DNA from: DATBLY01 sp963705545
Lineage (GTDB): Bacteria > Actinomycetota > UBA4738 > HRBIN12
Assembly (NCBI GenBank): GCA_963705545.1
Contig: CAVPJX010000002.1
Span: 310,001-374,000, forward strand
Direction of reading: 5' to 3'
DNA: 64,000 bases
Positions 33,920 through 42,648 of this stretch are shown one piece after another. Numbering within the stretch: position 1 is the stretch's first letter; each line of letters begins with the position of its first letter. Under the pieces are notes generated by a model. It saw only the letters and a program-made list of their open reading frames with translations, was not told the origin of the DNA and ran no database searches. The position numbers and the translations under genes are program-made.

Positions 33920-34711
33920 GTGGTCACGATCGCCCACATCTCCGATCCGCACGTCGGATCCCCGTACTTCGTCCCGAACCTGATGAACCGGGTGATCTCC
34001 GAGCTGAACGAGATGGCTCCCGACGCGGTCGTCGTGTCCGGCGACCTGACGAGCGAGGGCTTCCGTCAGGAGTACAAGAGCTGGGTCGCCTACGCCGATC
34101 GGATCGAGGCCCCGATCCACACGGTGCCGGGCAACCACGACTCCCGCAACGTCGGCTACCTGCACTTCGAGGATCTGATCGGCCCGCGGAACTGGTCGGT
34201 CGACGTCGATGGGGTCCGGATCGTCGGGATGGACTCGAGCGAGCCCGACCAGAACGAGGGCAAGATCGGTCGCGGGCACTACGGGTGGATCCGGGAGCGC
34301 TTCGCCGAGCCGGCCGACCTGAAGGTCTTCGTGGTGCACCACCACCTCTTGCCGATCCCGGGCACCGGTCGTGAACGAAGCACGGTGATGGACGCGGGCG
34401 ACCTGCTCGAGGTGTTGATCCACGCCGGGGTCCACGTGGTCCTGTCGGGCCACAAACACGTGCCCTACGTGTGGCGCCTGGAGGACCTGTACATCGCGAA
34501 CGCCGGGACCGTGTCGTCGCTCCGGGTGCGCGGATACACGAAACCCTGCTACAACGTGCTGGAGTTCGACCGCGGCGAGGTGAAGATCCACCGCAAGTTC
34601 CCGTTCGGCGACGGTCACGTCATGGCCCACTTCTCGCTCTCGGGCGCGCAGTTCCATCGTGAGCACGAGCTCCCGGTCCAGGAGCGGACCGTGCCCGTCG
34701 GCGAGCCGTAG
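33920..34711 (+). CDS. Calcineurin-like metallophosphoesterase
   Basis: A 263-residue phosphoesterase with all five metal motifs in order: ISDPHVG, SGDLTSEG, PGNHDSRN, VHHHLLP and SGHKH. The arrangement matches Icc/CpdA-like enzymes, which hydrolyse cyclic nucleotides or other phosphodiesters. The substrate is unknown. It lies 42 bases upstream of the cyclic 2,3-diphosphoglycerate synthetase gene, so a cyclic phosphate substrate in that pathway is an attractive but untested idea. Confidence 0.88.
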   Translation: MVTIAHISDPHVGSPYFVPNLMNRVISELNEMAPDAVVVSGDLTSEGFRQEYKSWVAYADRIEAPIHTVPGNHDSRNVGYLHFEDLIGPRNWSVDVDGVRIVGMDSSEPDQNEGKIGRGHYGWIRERFAEPADLKVFVVHHHLLPIPGTGRERSTVMDAGDLLEVLIHAGVHVVLSGHKHVPYVWRLEDLYIANAGTVSSLRVRGYTKPCYNVLEFDRGEVKIHRKFPFGDGHVMAHFSLSGAQFHREHELPVQERTVPVGEP

Positions 34712-34753
34712 CCCGGTCCCGCCCATCCGATCCGAGGAGGTCCAGACCCCGCG

Positions 34754-36085
34754 ATGCGCGTGCTCGCGTTGATCGACGGCGAACATCACCCGCCGGTGAC
34801 CCGGTGGGGGATCGAGTCCGCGCGTGCGCGCGGCCTCGAGGTGATCGGCGCCCTGCTCGTCGGTGGGATCGAGAAGCTCGATCCCTCATCCGCCCCCGAC
34901 TTCGGTGTGGCGACGGAGCGGGCGGGCGAGGACCGGATGGCGGGGCTCCGCGCCGCGATCGAGCGCTTCACCCCGGAGGCCATCCTCGATCTCTCCGATG
35001 AGCCGGTGCTCGGCTACCGCGAGCGGATGGAGCTCGTCGCCGTGGCCCTCTCGTCGGGTCTGCCCTACCTCGGCAGCGACTTCCGGCTGGACCCTCCGAT
35101 CGCGGGACCGCCGCTCGCGGCCCCGACGATCGCGGTGATCGGGACCGGTAAGCGGACCGGCAAGACGGCGATCTCCGGCGAGGTGGCGCGGCTCGCCGCG
35201 CGCCGGGGCCTCGACCCGGTCATCGTCGCGATGGGCCGTGGCGGGCCGCCGGAGCCCCAGGTGGCGCCCGCCGGGTCGGTGGACCTCGACCGGCTCGTGG
35301 CCCTCGTCCGTGAGGGCCACCACGCGGCGTCGGACTACCTCGAGGACGCGCTCACGACCGGCGTGACGACGGTCGGGGCGCGCCGGGCCGGCGGCGGCCT
35401 GGCCGGTGCCCCGTACGCGACGAACCTGCGGGAGGCTGCCGAGCTGGCGGTGGGTCTGGGCGAGGGCCCGATGATCCTGGAGGGGAGCGGGTCGTCGGTG
35501 CCCCCCGTGCCGTGGGACGCAGGGATCCTCGTCGTGCCGGCGACCGCGCCCGCCGAGTACCTCGGCGGCTACCTCGGTCCCTTCCGGCTCTTGTTGTCGG
35601 ACCTGGTGGTTGTTACCATGGGAGCCAGCCCGAGTGCCGGGCCAGAGAACCTCTCCACGCTCCGCTCCCACGTCCGCCGCTTCCTCGATGATGCGCGGCT
35701 CGTCGTAACCGACTTCATCCCGGTTCCGCTGCGAGATGTACGGGGCGAGCGGGTGTTCTTCACCACGACGGCGCCCGGAGCGGTGGCCGCGAGGCAGATC
35801 CACGACCTCGAGTCCTCCGCCGGATGCCGGGTCGTGGGGTGGAGCGCCCGTCTGGCCGACCGAGCCGGTCTGGCCGAGGACCTGGAGAGGGCCGAGGGGT
35901 TCGACGTCCTGCTCACGGAGTTGAAGGCCGCCGCCGTCGATGTCGGCGTCGAGCGAGCCGTCGCCCGTGGTGCGGAGGTGGTGTTCGTGGACAACCGCGC
36001 GATCGTGATCGAGGGGGACGCGGACCTCGACACGCTCCTCGGCGACACCCTCGAGCTCGCGGCGGAGCGGAGCCGTCAACGATGA
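34754..36085 (+). CDS. cpgS: Cyclic 2,3-diphosphoglycerate synthetase
   Basis: A 443-residue protein matching the cDPG synthetase family known from methanogenic archaea. The mark is the extended P-loop IGTGKRTGKTAISG (about residues 128-141), followed by a mobile-loop region and DFIPVPLRDVRG. The enzyme uses ATP to close 2,3-diphosphoglycerate into the cyclic form, an intracellular phosphate store and thermoprotectant in methanogens. AGGAGG lies about 12 bases before the ATG. The stop overlaps the ATG of the 2-phosphoglycerate kinase gene, which makes the substrate, so the pair forms a complete two-step pathway from 2-phosphoglycerate. Confidence 0.85.
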   Translation: MRVLALIDGEHHPPVTRWGIESARARGLEVIGALLVGGIEKLDPSSAPDFGVATERAGEDRMAGLRAAIERFTPEAILDLSDEPVLGYRERMELVAVALSSGLPYLGSDFRLDPPIAGPPLAAPTIAVIGTGKRTGKTAISGEVARLAARRGLDPVIVAMGRGGPPEPQVAPAGSVDLDRLVALVREGHHAASDYLEDALTTGVTTVGARRAGGGLAGAPYATNLREAAELAVGLGEGPMILEGSGSSVPPVPWDAGILVVPATAPAEYLGGYLGPFRLLLSDLVVVTMGASPSAGPENLSTLRSHVRRFLDDARLVVTDFIPVPLRDVRGERVFFTTTAPGAVAARQIHDLESSAGCRVVGWSARLADRAGLAEDLERAEGFDVLLTELKAAAVDVGVERAVARGAEVVFVDNRAIVIEGDADLDTLLGDTLELAAERSRQR

Positions 36086-37128
36086 CCGAACGCACCACGA
36101 AGACCCCCCATATCGTGATCTCGGACCGGGAGCCAGGCCTGCCCTACTCGAAGGGGCTGACCGCCTCGCAGGTGATGGTGACCGGCCTGTCGCCGTACCG
36201 GGCGTACCAGGTCGCCGAACGGATCGAGGATCGGCTGCTCGACCGGGGCTCGACGTCGCTCACCACCGACGAGCTGGCCGACCTGACGCTCGAGGTCCTG
36301 ACCGAGATCGCCGGGGAGCGCTACGCGAAGAACTTCCTCCGCTGGCGAGAGGTCGAGAAGCTCGACGTCCCGCTCGTGATCCTGATCGGGGGCGCCACGG
36401 GCGTCGGGAAGTCCACGATCGCCACGCAGCTTGCCGCCCGCCTCGGGATCGTGCGGATCGTCGCGAGCGATCTGATCCGCGAGGTGATGCGCTCGATGTT
36501 CTCGCCGGAGCTGATGCCGACGCTCCACACCTCGTCGTTCGAGGCGGACGCAGCGCTCCGTGAGCCGCCGACCCGTGCCGCCGACCCGTTGATCGTGGGG
36601 TTCCGGGAGCAGACCGCGGCGGTCGCGGTCGGGATCACCGCGCTGATCGAACGCGCGGCGCTCGAGGGCACGAGCATCGTGATCGAGGGCGCGCACGTGG
36701 TACCCGGCTTCTACGATCTGGAGGCGTTCGCCGGGCGGATCCTCGCCGTGCCGTTCGTGATCGCGGTGGACGACGAGGAGCGGCACCTCACGCACTTCAT
36801 GGCGCGCGAGGACGCGGTCCAGGCGCGGCCCGCGCAACGGTACGCGAAAGGGTTCGAGAACATCCGGCGGCTCCAGCGCTACATCAAGACGCAGGCCCTC
36901 TCCCACGGGACGCCGGTGATCCCGAACTACGGGTTCGACCAGTCGATCGCGGCCGTGATCGACCTGGTGATGGAACGTGCGACGGCGCGTGCGGCGGAGC
37001 TCGGAGCCGACCGGGCCGCCGCTCCCGGCGATGTGACGGTCGTGGAACCGGCCGGCTCGCCGCTCACGCGAGCGGCGAACGAGCCGGCGAACGGAACGAC
37101 GGACGGATCGGAAGGAAGGAACGCATGA
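36082..37128 (+). CDS. 2-Phosphoglycerate kinase
   Basis: A 348-residue kinase. An N-terminal ATP-cone-like domain (residues about 8-90, SKGLTASQVMVTGLSPYRAY) precedes a P-loop kinase domain with GGATGVGKST at about 103-112 and IVASDLIREVMRSMF. This two-domain layout is that of archaeal 2-phosphoglycerate kinase, which phosphorylates 2-phosphoglycerate to 2,3-diphosphoglycerate. It overlaps cpgS at the start and the transaldolase gene at the end by four bases each. The last 45 residues are a low-complexity tail. Confidence 0.87.
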   Translation: MTERTTKTPHIVISDREPGLPYSKGLTASQVMVTGLSPYRAYQVAERIEDRLLDRGSTSLTTDELADLTLEVLTEIAGERYAKNFLRWREVEKLDVPLVILIGGATGVGKSTIATQLAARLGIVRIVASDLIREVMRSMFSPELMPTLHTSSFEADAALREPPTRAADPLIVGFREQTAAVAVGITALIERAALEGTSIVIEGAHVVPGFYDLEAFAGRILAVPFVIAVDDEERHLTHFMAREDAVQARPAQRYAKGFENIRRLQRYIKTQALSHGTPVIPNYGFDQSIAAVIDLVMERATARAAELGADRAAAPGDVTVVEPAGSPLTRAANEPANGTTDGSEGRNA

Positions 37129-37787
37129 GACTGTTCCTCGACACGGCGAGCATCGAGGAGATCCGTGAGATCAACCGCTGGGGCGTGCTCTCCGGTGTGA
37201 CGACGAACCCGTCCCTGGTGGCGAAGGAGCACGAGGACCCCGAGCTCGTCTGGAAGCAGATCCTGGAGGAAGTCCCCGGGGACATCTCGCTTGAGACGAC
37301 GGCCCTCGATGCCGAAGAGATGTACCAGGAGGGCGTGAAGCTCGCCCAGATGGCGTCCCACGCCGTCGTGAAGGTGCCGATGACGCCGAACGGGCTGGCC
37401 ACCGGCAAGCGCCTCACCTCCCAGGGGATCCGGATCAACGTGACGCTCGTCTTCTCTCCCGCGCAGGCGATCCTCGCCGCCGAGATCGGCGCCTACATCG
37501 TGTCGCCGTTCCTCGGCCGGCTCGACGACGTGGGCGCCGACGGGATGGCGCTGCTCCGGTCGATCTGCGACCTCTACGCGGTGCAGGGCTACGAGACGAA
37601 CGTCCTGGCGGCCTCGCTCCGTCATCCCATGCACGTGATCGATGCGGCGCTCGCCGGCGCCGACATCGCGACGATGCCGTACGACGTCTTCACCAAGCTG
37701 GTGAAGCACCCACTGACCGATAGCGGCCTCGAGCGCTTCCTGGCCGATTGGGCCACGCTCGAGGGCGAGCTGGAAGGAGAGGCATAG
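37125..37787 (+). CDS. Transaldolase / fructose-6-phosphate aldolase family (small type)
   Basis: A 220-residue TIM barrel of the short transaldolase group (TalC/Fsa). FLDTASIEEI, GVTTNPSLVAKE, and the Schiff-base Lys83 in VVKVPMTPNGL are seen, along with the late GADIATMPYDVF. It transfers dihydroxyacetone units in the pentose phosphate pathway, or cleaves fructose 6-phosphate; the family cannot be split with certainty from sequence. Its ATG overlaps the previous stop, placing it in the cDPG operon just ahead of rho. Confidence 0.9.
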   Translation: MRLFLDTASIEEIREINRWGVLSGVTTNPSLVAKEHEDPELVWKQILEEVPGDISLETTALDAEEMYQEGVKLAQMASHAVVKVPMTPNGLATGKRLTSQGIRINVTLVFSPAQAILAAEIGAYIVSPFLGRLDDVGADGMALLRSICDLYAVQGYETNVLAASLRHPMHVIDAALAGADIATMPYDVFTKLVKHPLTDSGLERFLADWATLEGELEGEA

Positions 37788-37791
37788 CCTC

Positions 37792-39453
37792 ATGGACACC
37801 ACACAGGACCGCAGCGTTCTCCAGGGGAAGCTGATCCCCGAGCTGCAGCAGATCGCGCAGAGCCTCGGGATCGAGGGCGCGCAGAAGCTCCGGAAGGCGG
37901 GGCTGATCGACGCGATCGTCGAACGCGGCGGTGCAGGCAACGGCACCGCCAGGGACGGCGACCTCGCGAGCGAAGGAGGGATCGCTGTGGCCACCGAGAC
38001 GCCCACGACCGAACCGTCGACGAACGGCGAAGGGACCGAAACGTCCGACCGTGCCGATCGTCGCGCGGGAGCCCGCGCCGACGACCGTACCGAGCGCGCC
38101 GACGACCGGTCCGAGGACCGCGATCGTGCGGGCGGGCAAGAGACGCAGCCGGGCGGCGGACGCGACGACCGTACCGGACGAGACCGGGGAGACCGGCCGG
38201 GCCCGGATGGACGCGGCGACGGCGGTCCCGACGGCCGCAACCGGCGTCAGCGGCCGTCCCGCGAGGACCGTCGCCGGATGCGCGAGGAGCGCCGGGTGCG
38301 CGAGGAGCAGGAGCGAGCGGATGAGCTCGCCACCGCGCCAACCGTGACCGGACTGCTCGACATCCTGCCCGACGGCTACGGCTTCCTGCGGACCTCCGGC
38401 TACCTGCCGGGTTCCGAGGACGTCTACGTCTCGCTCTCGCAGGTGCGCCGCTTCGCGCTCCGCAAGGGAGACACCGTGGCCGGCAAGGTGCGCCGGCCGA
38501 AGGACAACGAGAAGTACTTCGCGCTGCTCGAGCTGGAGGGCGTGAACGGCCTCGACGTCGAAGCGGCGCGGGAGCGTCCGAACTTCGACAAGCTGACGCC
38601 GCTCTTCCCCGACGAGCGGTTCCGCCTCGAGAACGGGCCCCTCGCGGTCAGCGAGCGGATCATCGACATGATCGCGCCGATCGGCAAGGGTCAGCGCGGC
38701 ATGGTCGTCTCGCCGCCGAAGGCGGGCAAGACGACGATCCTCAAGCAGATCGCGAACGGCATCATCCACGCGGACCCGGACGTTCACGTGATGGTGCTGC
38801 TCGTCGACGAGCGTCCGGAGGAGGTCACCGACTGGCAACGGACCGTCCAGGCCGCCGAGGTCGTGTACTCCACGTTCGACAAGCCGACCGACCAGCACAT
38901 CCAGGTGACAGAGCTCGTGCTCGAGCGCGCGAAACGCCTGGCCGAGATGGGACAGGACGTCGCGATCATCCTCGACTCGCTCACCCGCCTGGCGCGCGCC
39001 TACAACCTGGGCATGCCGACCAGCGGGAAGATCCTGACCGGCGGGATCGACTCCGCCGCCCTGTACCCGCCACGGCGCTTCTTCGGCGCCGCCCGCAACA
39101 TCGAGGAGGGCGGTTCGGTCACGATCATCGCGAGCGCGCTGGTCGAGACCGGGTCGCGGATGGACGACGGGATCTTCGAGGAGTTCAAGGGAACCGGGAA
39201 CATGGAGCTACGTCTCGATCGTTCCTTGGCTGAGAAGCGGCTGTTCCCCGCGATCAACGTGGATGCGTCCGGGACCCGCAAGGAGGAGCTGCTGCTCCCG
39301 CCTGAGGAGCTGGCGCTCGTGATCAAGCTCCGACGGGTGCTGCACGCGCTCGAGCCGGGAGCCGCCCTCGAGCTGCTCACCGACAAGATCCGCGCGACGA
39401 AGTCCAACGACCAGTTCCTGAAGGAGATCGCGAAAGCCCCGTCGGGCGGCTAG
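37792..39453 (+). CDS. rho: Transcription termination factor Rho
   Basis: A 553-residue hexameric RNA helicase that ends transcription. It has the N-terminal helical domain (LQGKLIPELQQIAQSLGI), then a long Arg/Asp/Gly-rich insert (about residues 45-175, many DDR, RDR and GRD units), the RNA-binding cold-shock-like fold (GLLDILPDGYGFLR), and the ATPase core with PPKAGKTT (about 309) and the GGIDSAALYPPRRFFGAARN region with the RNA-contacting loop. The insert is a known feature of actinobacterial Rho. As intrinsic terminators with T-runs are absent in this window, Rho-dependent ending is likely. Confidence 0.97.
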   Translation: MDTTQDRSVLQGKLIPELQQIAQSLGIEGAQKLRKAGLIDAIVERGGAGNGTARDGDLASEGGIAVATETPTTEPSTNGEGTETSDRADRRAGARADDRTERADDRSEDRDRAGGQETQPGGGRDDRTGRDRGDRPGPDGRGDGGPDGRNRRQRPSREDRRRMREERRVREEQERADELATAPTVTGLLDILPDGYGFLRTSGYLPGSEDVYVSLSQVRRFALRKGDTVAGKVRRPKDNEKYFALLELEGVNGLDVEAARERPNFDKLTPLFPDERFRLENGPLAVSERIIDMIAPIGKGQRGMVVSPPKAGKTTILKQIANGIIHADPDVHVMVLLVDERPEEVTDWQRTVQAAEVVYSTFDKPTDQHIQVTELVLERAKRLAEMGQDVAIILDSLTRLARAYNLGMPTSGKILTGGIDSAALYPPRRFFGAARNIEEGGSVTIIASALVETGSRMDDGIFEEFKGTGNMELRLDRSLAEKRLFPAINVDASGTRKEELLLPPEELALVIKLRRVLHALEPGAALELLTDKIRATKSNDQFLKEIAKAPSGG

Positions 39454-39488
39454 GCTGCCCGGCCACGAGAGGAACCGAGGGAACGACG

Positions 39489-39707
39489 ATGAAGCAAGGG
39501 ATCCACCCCGACTACCAGATCGCGAACGTCCACTGCTCGTGCGGCAACACGTTCCAGACGCGCTCCACGGTGAGCGAGATCCGGGCCGAGCTGTGCTCGG
39601 AGTGCCATCCGTTCTACACGGGCAAGCAGAAGCTCGTGGACGCGGGCGGCCGGGTCGAACGGTTCCAGCGGCGCTACGCCAAGACGCAGGCCGCCCAGCG
39701 CGGTTAG
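39489..39707 (+). CDS. rpmE: Ribosomal protein L31
   Basis: A 72-residue zinc-type bL31. HPDY near the N-terminus and cysteines in HCSCGNTF and LCSECHPF form the zinc site of the C-plus form, which is the zinc-replete version. GAGGAAC and GAGGGAAC lie upstream of ATG 39489. It follows rho, the classical actinobacterial and firmicute neighbour. Confidence 0.97.
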   Translation: MKQGIHPDYQIANVHCSCGNTFQTRSTVSEIRAELCSECHPFYTGKQKLVDAGGRVERFQRRYAKTQAAQRG

Positions 39708-39714
39708 TTGGCCC

Positions 39715-40638
39715 GTGGCCGACGCCGCGGCGACGCCCGCACCGAGCCCGACGCACCTCTACGGCGGCCAGGCCGTCGTCGAGGGCGTGATGATGCGCGG
39801 CAAGGACCACTGGGCGGTCGCCGTGCGCCAGCCCGATGGCGAGCTCTACCTGGAGTCGCACCGCATCGAGTCGATCGCCGATCGGCATCCCGTCCTGCGC
39901 AAACCGTTCCTCCGCGGTGTGATCGTCCTGGGCCAGTCCCTGGCGATCGGCACCCGCGCGCTCCTCATCGCGGCCAACCGGTCCGTCGAGGAAGAGGAAC
40001 AGCTCACGAGGCGCCAGGTCGGGATCTCGCTTGCGCTCGCGATGCTGTTGTTCGTGGGCGTGTTCATCATCGGGCCGACGGCCCTGTTCTCGTGGTTCCA
40101 GGACGAGGTGGGCTCCGGGGTCTGGACGCACGTCTTGGAGGGGATCTTCCGCGTCGCCCTCTTCGTCGGCTACCTCTGGCTGATCGGGCGCACGAAGGAC
40201 ATCCACCGCGTCTTCGAGTACCACGGCGCCGAGCACAAGACGATCGCCGCGTTCGAGCACGGTGACCCACTCGACCCCGAGCATGTGGATCGGTACTCGA
40301 CCGTGCACGTTCGATGCGGCACGAACTTCCTGATCATCGTGATGGTGATCACGATCTTCGTGTTCACGCTGTTCGGGTCGCCACCCCTGCTCTGGCGGAT
40401 CGTCTCCCGGGTGATCGCGATCCCGATCATCGCCGGTTTCGCGTACGAGGCGCTACGCCTGGGTGCCCGGTTCCCCGACAGCCACGTGATGCGCGCCCTC
40501 ATGGCGCCCGGGCTCTGGCTGCAGCGGATCACGACGCAGACCCCGGATCGGGGTCAGATCCAGGTGGCGATCGCTTCCTTCCGCGAGGTCCTCCGCCGAG
40601 AGTCGGAGGCGGCGGGCGCGGCGGGAGAGGTTCCGTAG
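39715..40638 (+). CDS. DUF1385 membrane protein
   Basis: A 307-residue inner-membrane protein with the family signature YGGQAVVEGVMMRG at the N-terminus, EYHGAEHKTIAAFEHG in the middle and RCGTNFLIIVM. Three to four hydrophobic segments are visible. The family function is not established. It starts at GTG seven bases after rpmE, and the rho-rpmE-DUF1385-prfA order is common in Gram-positive genomes. Confidence 0.9.
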   Translation: MADAAATPAPSPTHLYGGQAVVEGVMMRGKDHWAVAVRQPDGELYLESHRIESIADRHPVLRKPFLRGVIVLGQSLAIGTRALLIAANRSVEEEEQLTRRQVGISLALAMLLFVGVFIIGPTALFSWFQDEVGSGVWTHVLEGIFRVALFVGYLWLIGRTKDIHRVFEYHGAEHKTIAAFEHGDPLDPEHVDRYSTVHVRCGTNFLIIVMVITIFVFTLFGSPPLLWRIVSRVIAIPIIAGFAYEALRLGARFPDSHVMRALMAPGLWLQRITTQTPDRGQIQVAIASFREVLRRESEAAGAAGEVP

Positions 40639-40764
40639 CGCTCCACCCCCTCCACCTGCGGGTTCGGGCTGCGAAGCGGCGTTCGACCTAGTGCCGAGGG
40701 TCGTTGCATCGGCCTCGACCACCCCCCAAGATTGGCTGTCGAGACAACCACCGGGAGGCTGTCC

Positions 40765-41469
40765 ATGACGACCGAGCTCGATCTGCCGCTCCTGCCGAGC
40801 GCAGAACAGATCCGGCGGCGCGAGTTCGCCTCCGTTCGCCGCGGTTACGACCCCGATCAGGTCCGCGACTTCTTGTTCCAGATCGCCGAGCAGGTGAAGC
40901 TGCTCGAGGGCGAGCTCGCCGAGGCGAAGCTCCAGGTCGAAGCCCTGCCTCCGCAGGCCGCGGAGCCCGCCCCCGCCGAGCCGCAGGAGGACCCGTACGA
41001 GCGCATCGCGCAGCGCTTCAAGGAACTGATGGCCTCCGCCGACCAGGAATCCGAGCGGATCGTCGCCGAGGCGGGGACGAAGGCCGAGCAGATGCTCGAA
41101 GCGGCCCGTGGCGAGGCGGACAGCATCAAGCTGGACGCTCAAGCACACGCGGAGGAGGCCCGCCAGCAGGGGAGCGAGTTCCTCGCGAAGGCGCAGGAGG
41201 AGTCCGAGCGCGTCTTGAGCGGTCTCGCCGCCCGTCGGCGCGACCTCGCCCGACAGATAGAGGAGATGCACGCCCGGCTCCTGGCTGCCGCACGCAACCT
41301 CGAGTTCGCCCTGGGTGCCGACGCCCCCAGGTCTGAGCGCGCGGCCTCCGGGGACCACGTCGAGCGGTACGAGGACATGCTGGGGGACGAGCTCGACGCC
41401 GACCTGCCCTCCCTCGATCTGAACTTCGAGGACGAGGACGCAGCGTCGGCCGAGGGATCCTCGGGCTAG
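40765..41469 (+). CDS. DivIVA-domain coiled-coil protein
   Basis: A 234-residue protein. The N-terminal IRRREFASVRRGYDPDQVRDFLFQI is the DivIVA/GpsB lipid-binding and coiled-coil start; a Pro/Glu linker and a long Ala/Glu-rich coiled coil (about residues 75-180) follow, ending in an acidic tail. Such proteins mark curved membrane at poles or septa and organise growth or division. GGGAGG six bases before ATG 40765 sets the start. It is not one of the classical essential division genes by context, so its precise role is open. Confidence 0.85.
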   Translation: MTTELDLPLLPSAEQIRRREFASVRRGYDPDQVRDFLFQIAEQVKLLEGELAEAKLQVEALPPQAAEPAPAEPQEDPYERIAQRFKELMASADQESERIVAEAGTKAEQMLEAARGEADSIKLDAQAHAEEARQQGSEFLAKAQEESERVLSGLAARRRDLARQIEEMHARLLAAARNLEFALGADAPRSERAASGDHVERYEDMLGDELDADLPSLDLNFEDEDAASAEGSSG

Positions 41470-41537
41470 GCCCGCCGATCCCGGGCCGGTAGATCGCCGC
41501 GAGCTCCGCCGACCCAGGTTCCGCTCGGGTCGTTCCG

Positions 41538-41543
41538 TAGGAT
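41538..41543 (+). promoter_or_regulatory. -10-like element for the prfA operon
   Basis: TAGGAT followed by seven bases and the GTG of prfA at 41551, without ribosome site; it probably also serves prmC, sua5, the LMW phosphatase, rpiB and glyA. Confidence 0.4.
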
Positions 41544-41550
41544 TCGTTCC

Positions 41551-42645
41551 GTGACGGAGTCCGCAGCCGATGCGCGCCTGCGCGAGATCGAGGCCAGATA
41601 CGAGGCGATCTCGCAGGAGATGGCGACGCCCGAGGCCGCGGCCGACCCGGATCGCTTGCGGACCCTCGGCAAGGCGTTCGCGGAGCTCCAGGAGGTCGTC
41701 GTCCCCTACCGGGAGTACCGCGAGGTGCTCCGCCAGGCCGAGGAGGCGCGTGGCCTCGCCGGCTCCGAGTCGGATCCGGAGATGGCCGCGTTCCTGCAGG
41801 ACGAGGCCGACCAGGCGGGCGAACGCGCGCGCGCGCTCCGGGAGCGGCTCGACGCCCTCCTGATCCCGAAGGACCCGAACGACGGGAAGGACCTGATCCT
41901 CGAGATCCGCGCGGGCGCCGGTGGTCAGGAGGCGGCCCTGTGGGCCGGGGACCTGCTCGAGATGTTCCGGCACCTCGCCGAGCGCCATCGGTGGAAGGCG
42001 GAGGTTCTGTCCTCGTCCCCGTCGGACCTTGGCGGCTTCAAGGAGGCGCTCCTCGAGGTCCGGGGCCGCGACGCCTACCGGCGCTTGAAGCACGAGTCCG
42101 GCGTCCACCGCGTGCAGCGGGTGCCGGTCACCGAGTCCGCGGGCCGGATCCACACCTCGACGGCCACGGTCGCCGTCCTGCCCGAGGCGGAGGAGGTGGA
42201 GGTGGAGCTCCGCCCGGAGGACCTGGAGTGGGACGTCTTCCGCTCGTCCGGCCCGGGCGGTCAGTCGGTCAACACCACCGACTCGGCGGTCCGCCTGATC
42301 CACAAGCCGTCGGGGATCAAGGTCGAGGTCCAAGAGGAGCGGTCGCAGCAGCAGAACCGCGAGAAGGCCCTGCGGTACCTGCGGGCTCGACTGCTGGCGC
42401 GCGCGCAGGAGGAGGCCCAGGCGAAGGAGGCGGCTGCCCGGCGATCGCAGGTCGGGACCGGCGAACGGGCGGAGAAGATCCGCACCTACAACTTCCCCGA
42501 AGGCCGCGTTACGGACCACCGGATCAAGCACACCTCGCATCAGCTCCACGACGTGCTCGCCGGAGGCGAGGAGCTGGACGCCTTCGCGGACCGGTTGGTC
42601 GCCGCCGAGCGCGCGGCGCAGCTCGCCGACGACGAGGGGTCCTGA
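41551..42645 (+). CDS. prfA: Peptide chain release factor 1
   Basis: A 364-residue release factor for UAA and UAG stops. The GGQ motif is at residues 236-238, and the stop-reading tripeptide is PVT (192-194, RVPVTES), a PxT form that marks RF1 rather than RF2. prmC, which methylates the GGQ Gln, follows three bases downstream. Confidence 0.96.
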   Translation: MTESAADARLREIEARYEAISQEMATPEAAADPDRLRTLGKAFAELQEVVVPYREYREVLRQAEEARGLAGSESDPEMAAFLQDEADQAGERARALRERLDALLIPKDPNDGKDLILEIRAGAGGQEAALWAGDLLEMFRHLAERHRWKAEVLSSSPSDLGGFKEALLEVRGRDAYRRLKHESGVHRVQRVPVTESAGRIHTSTATVAVLPEAEEVEVELRPEDLEWDVFRSSGPGGQSVNTTDSAVRLIHKPSGIKVEVQEERSQQQNREKALRYLRARLLARAQEEAQAKEAAARRSQVGTGERAEKIRTYNFPEGRVTDHRIKHTSHQLHDVLAGGEELDAFADRLVAAERAAQLADDEGS

Positions 42646-42648
42646 GCC

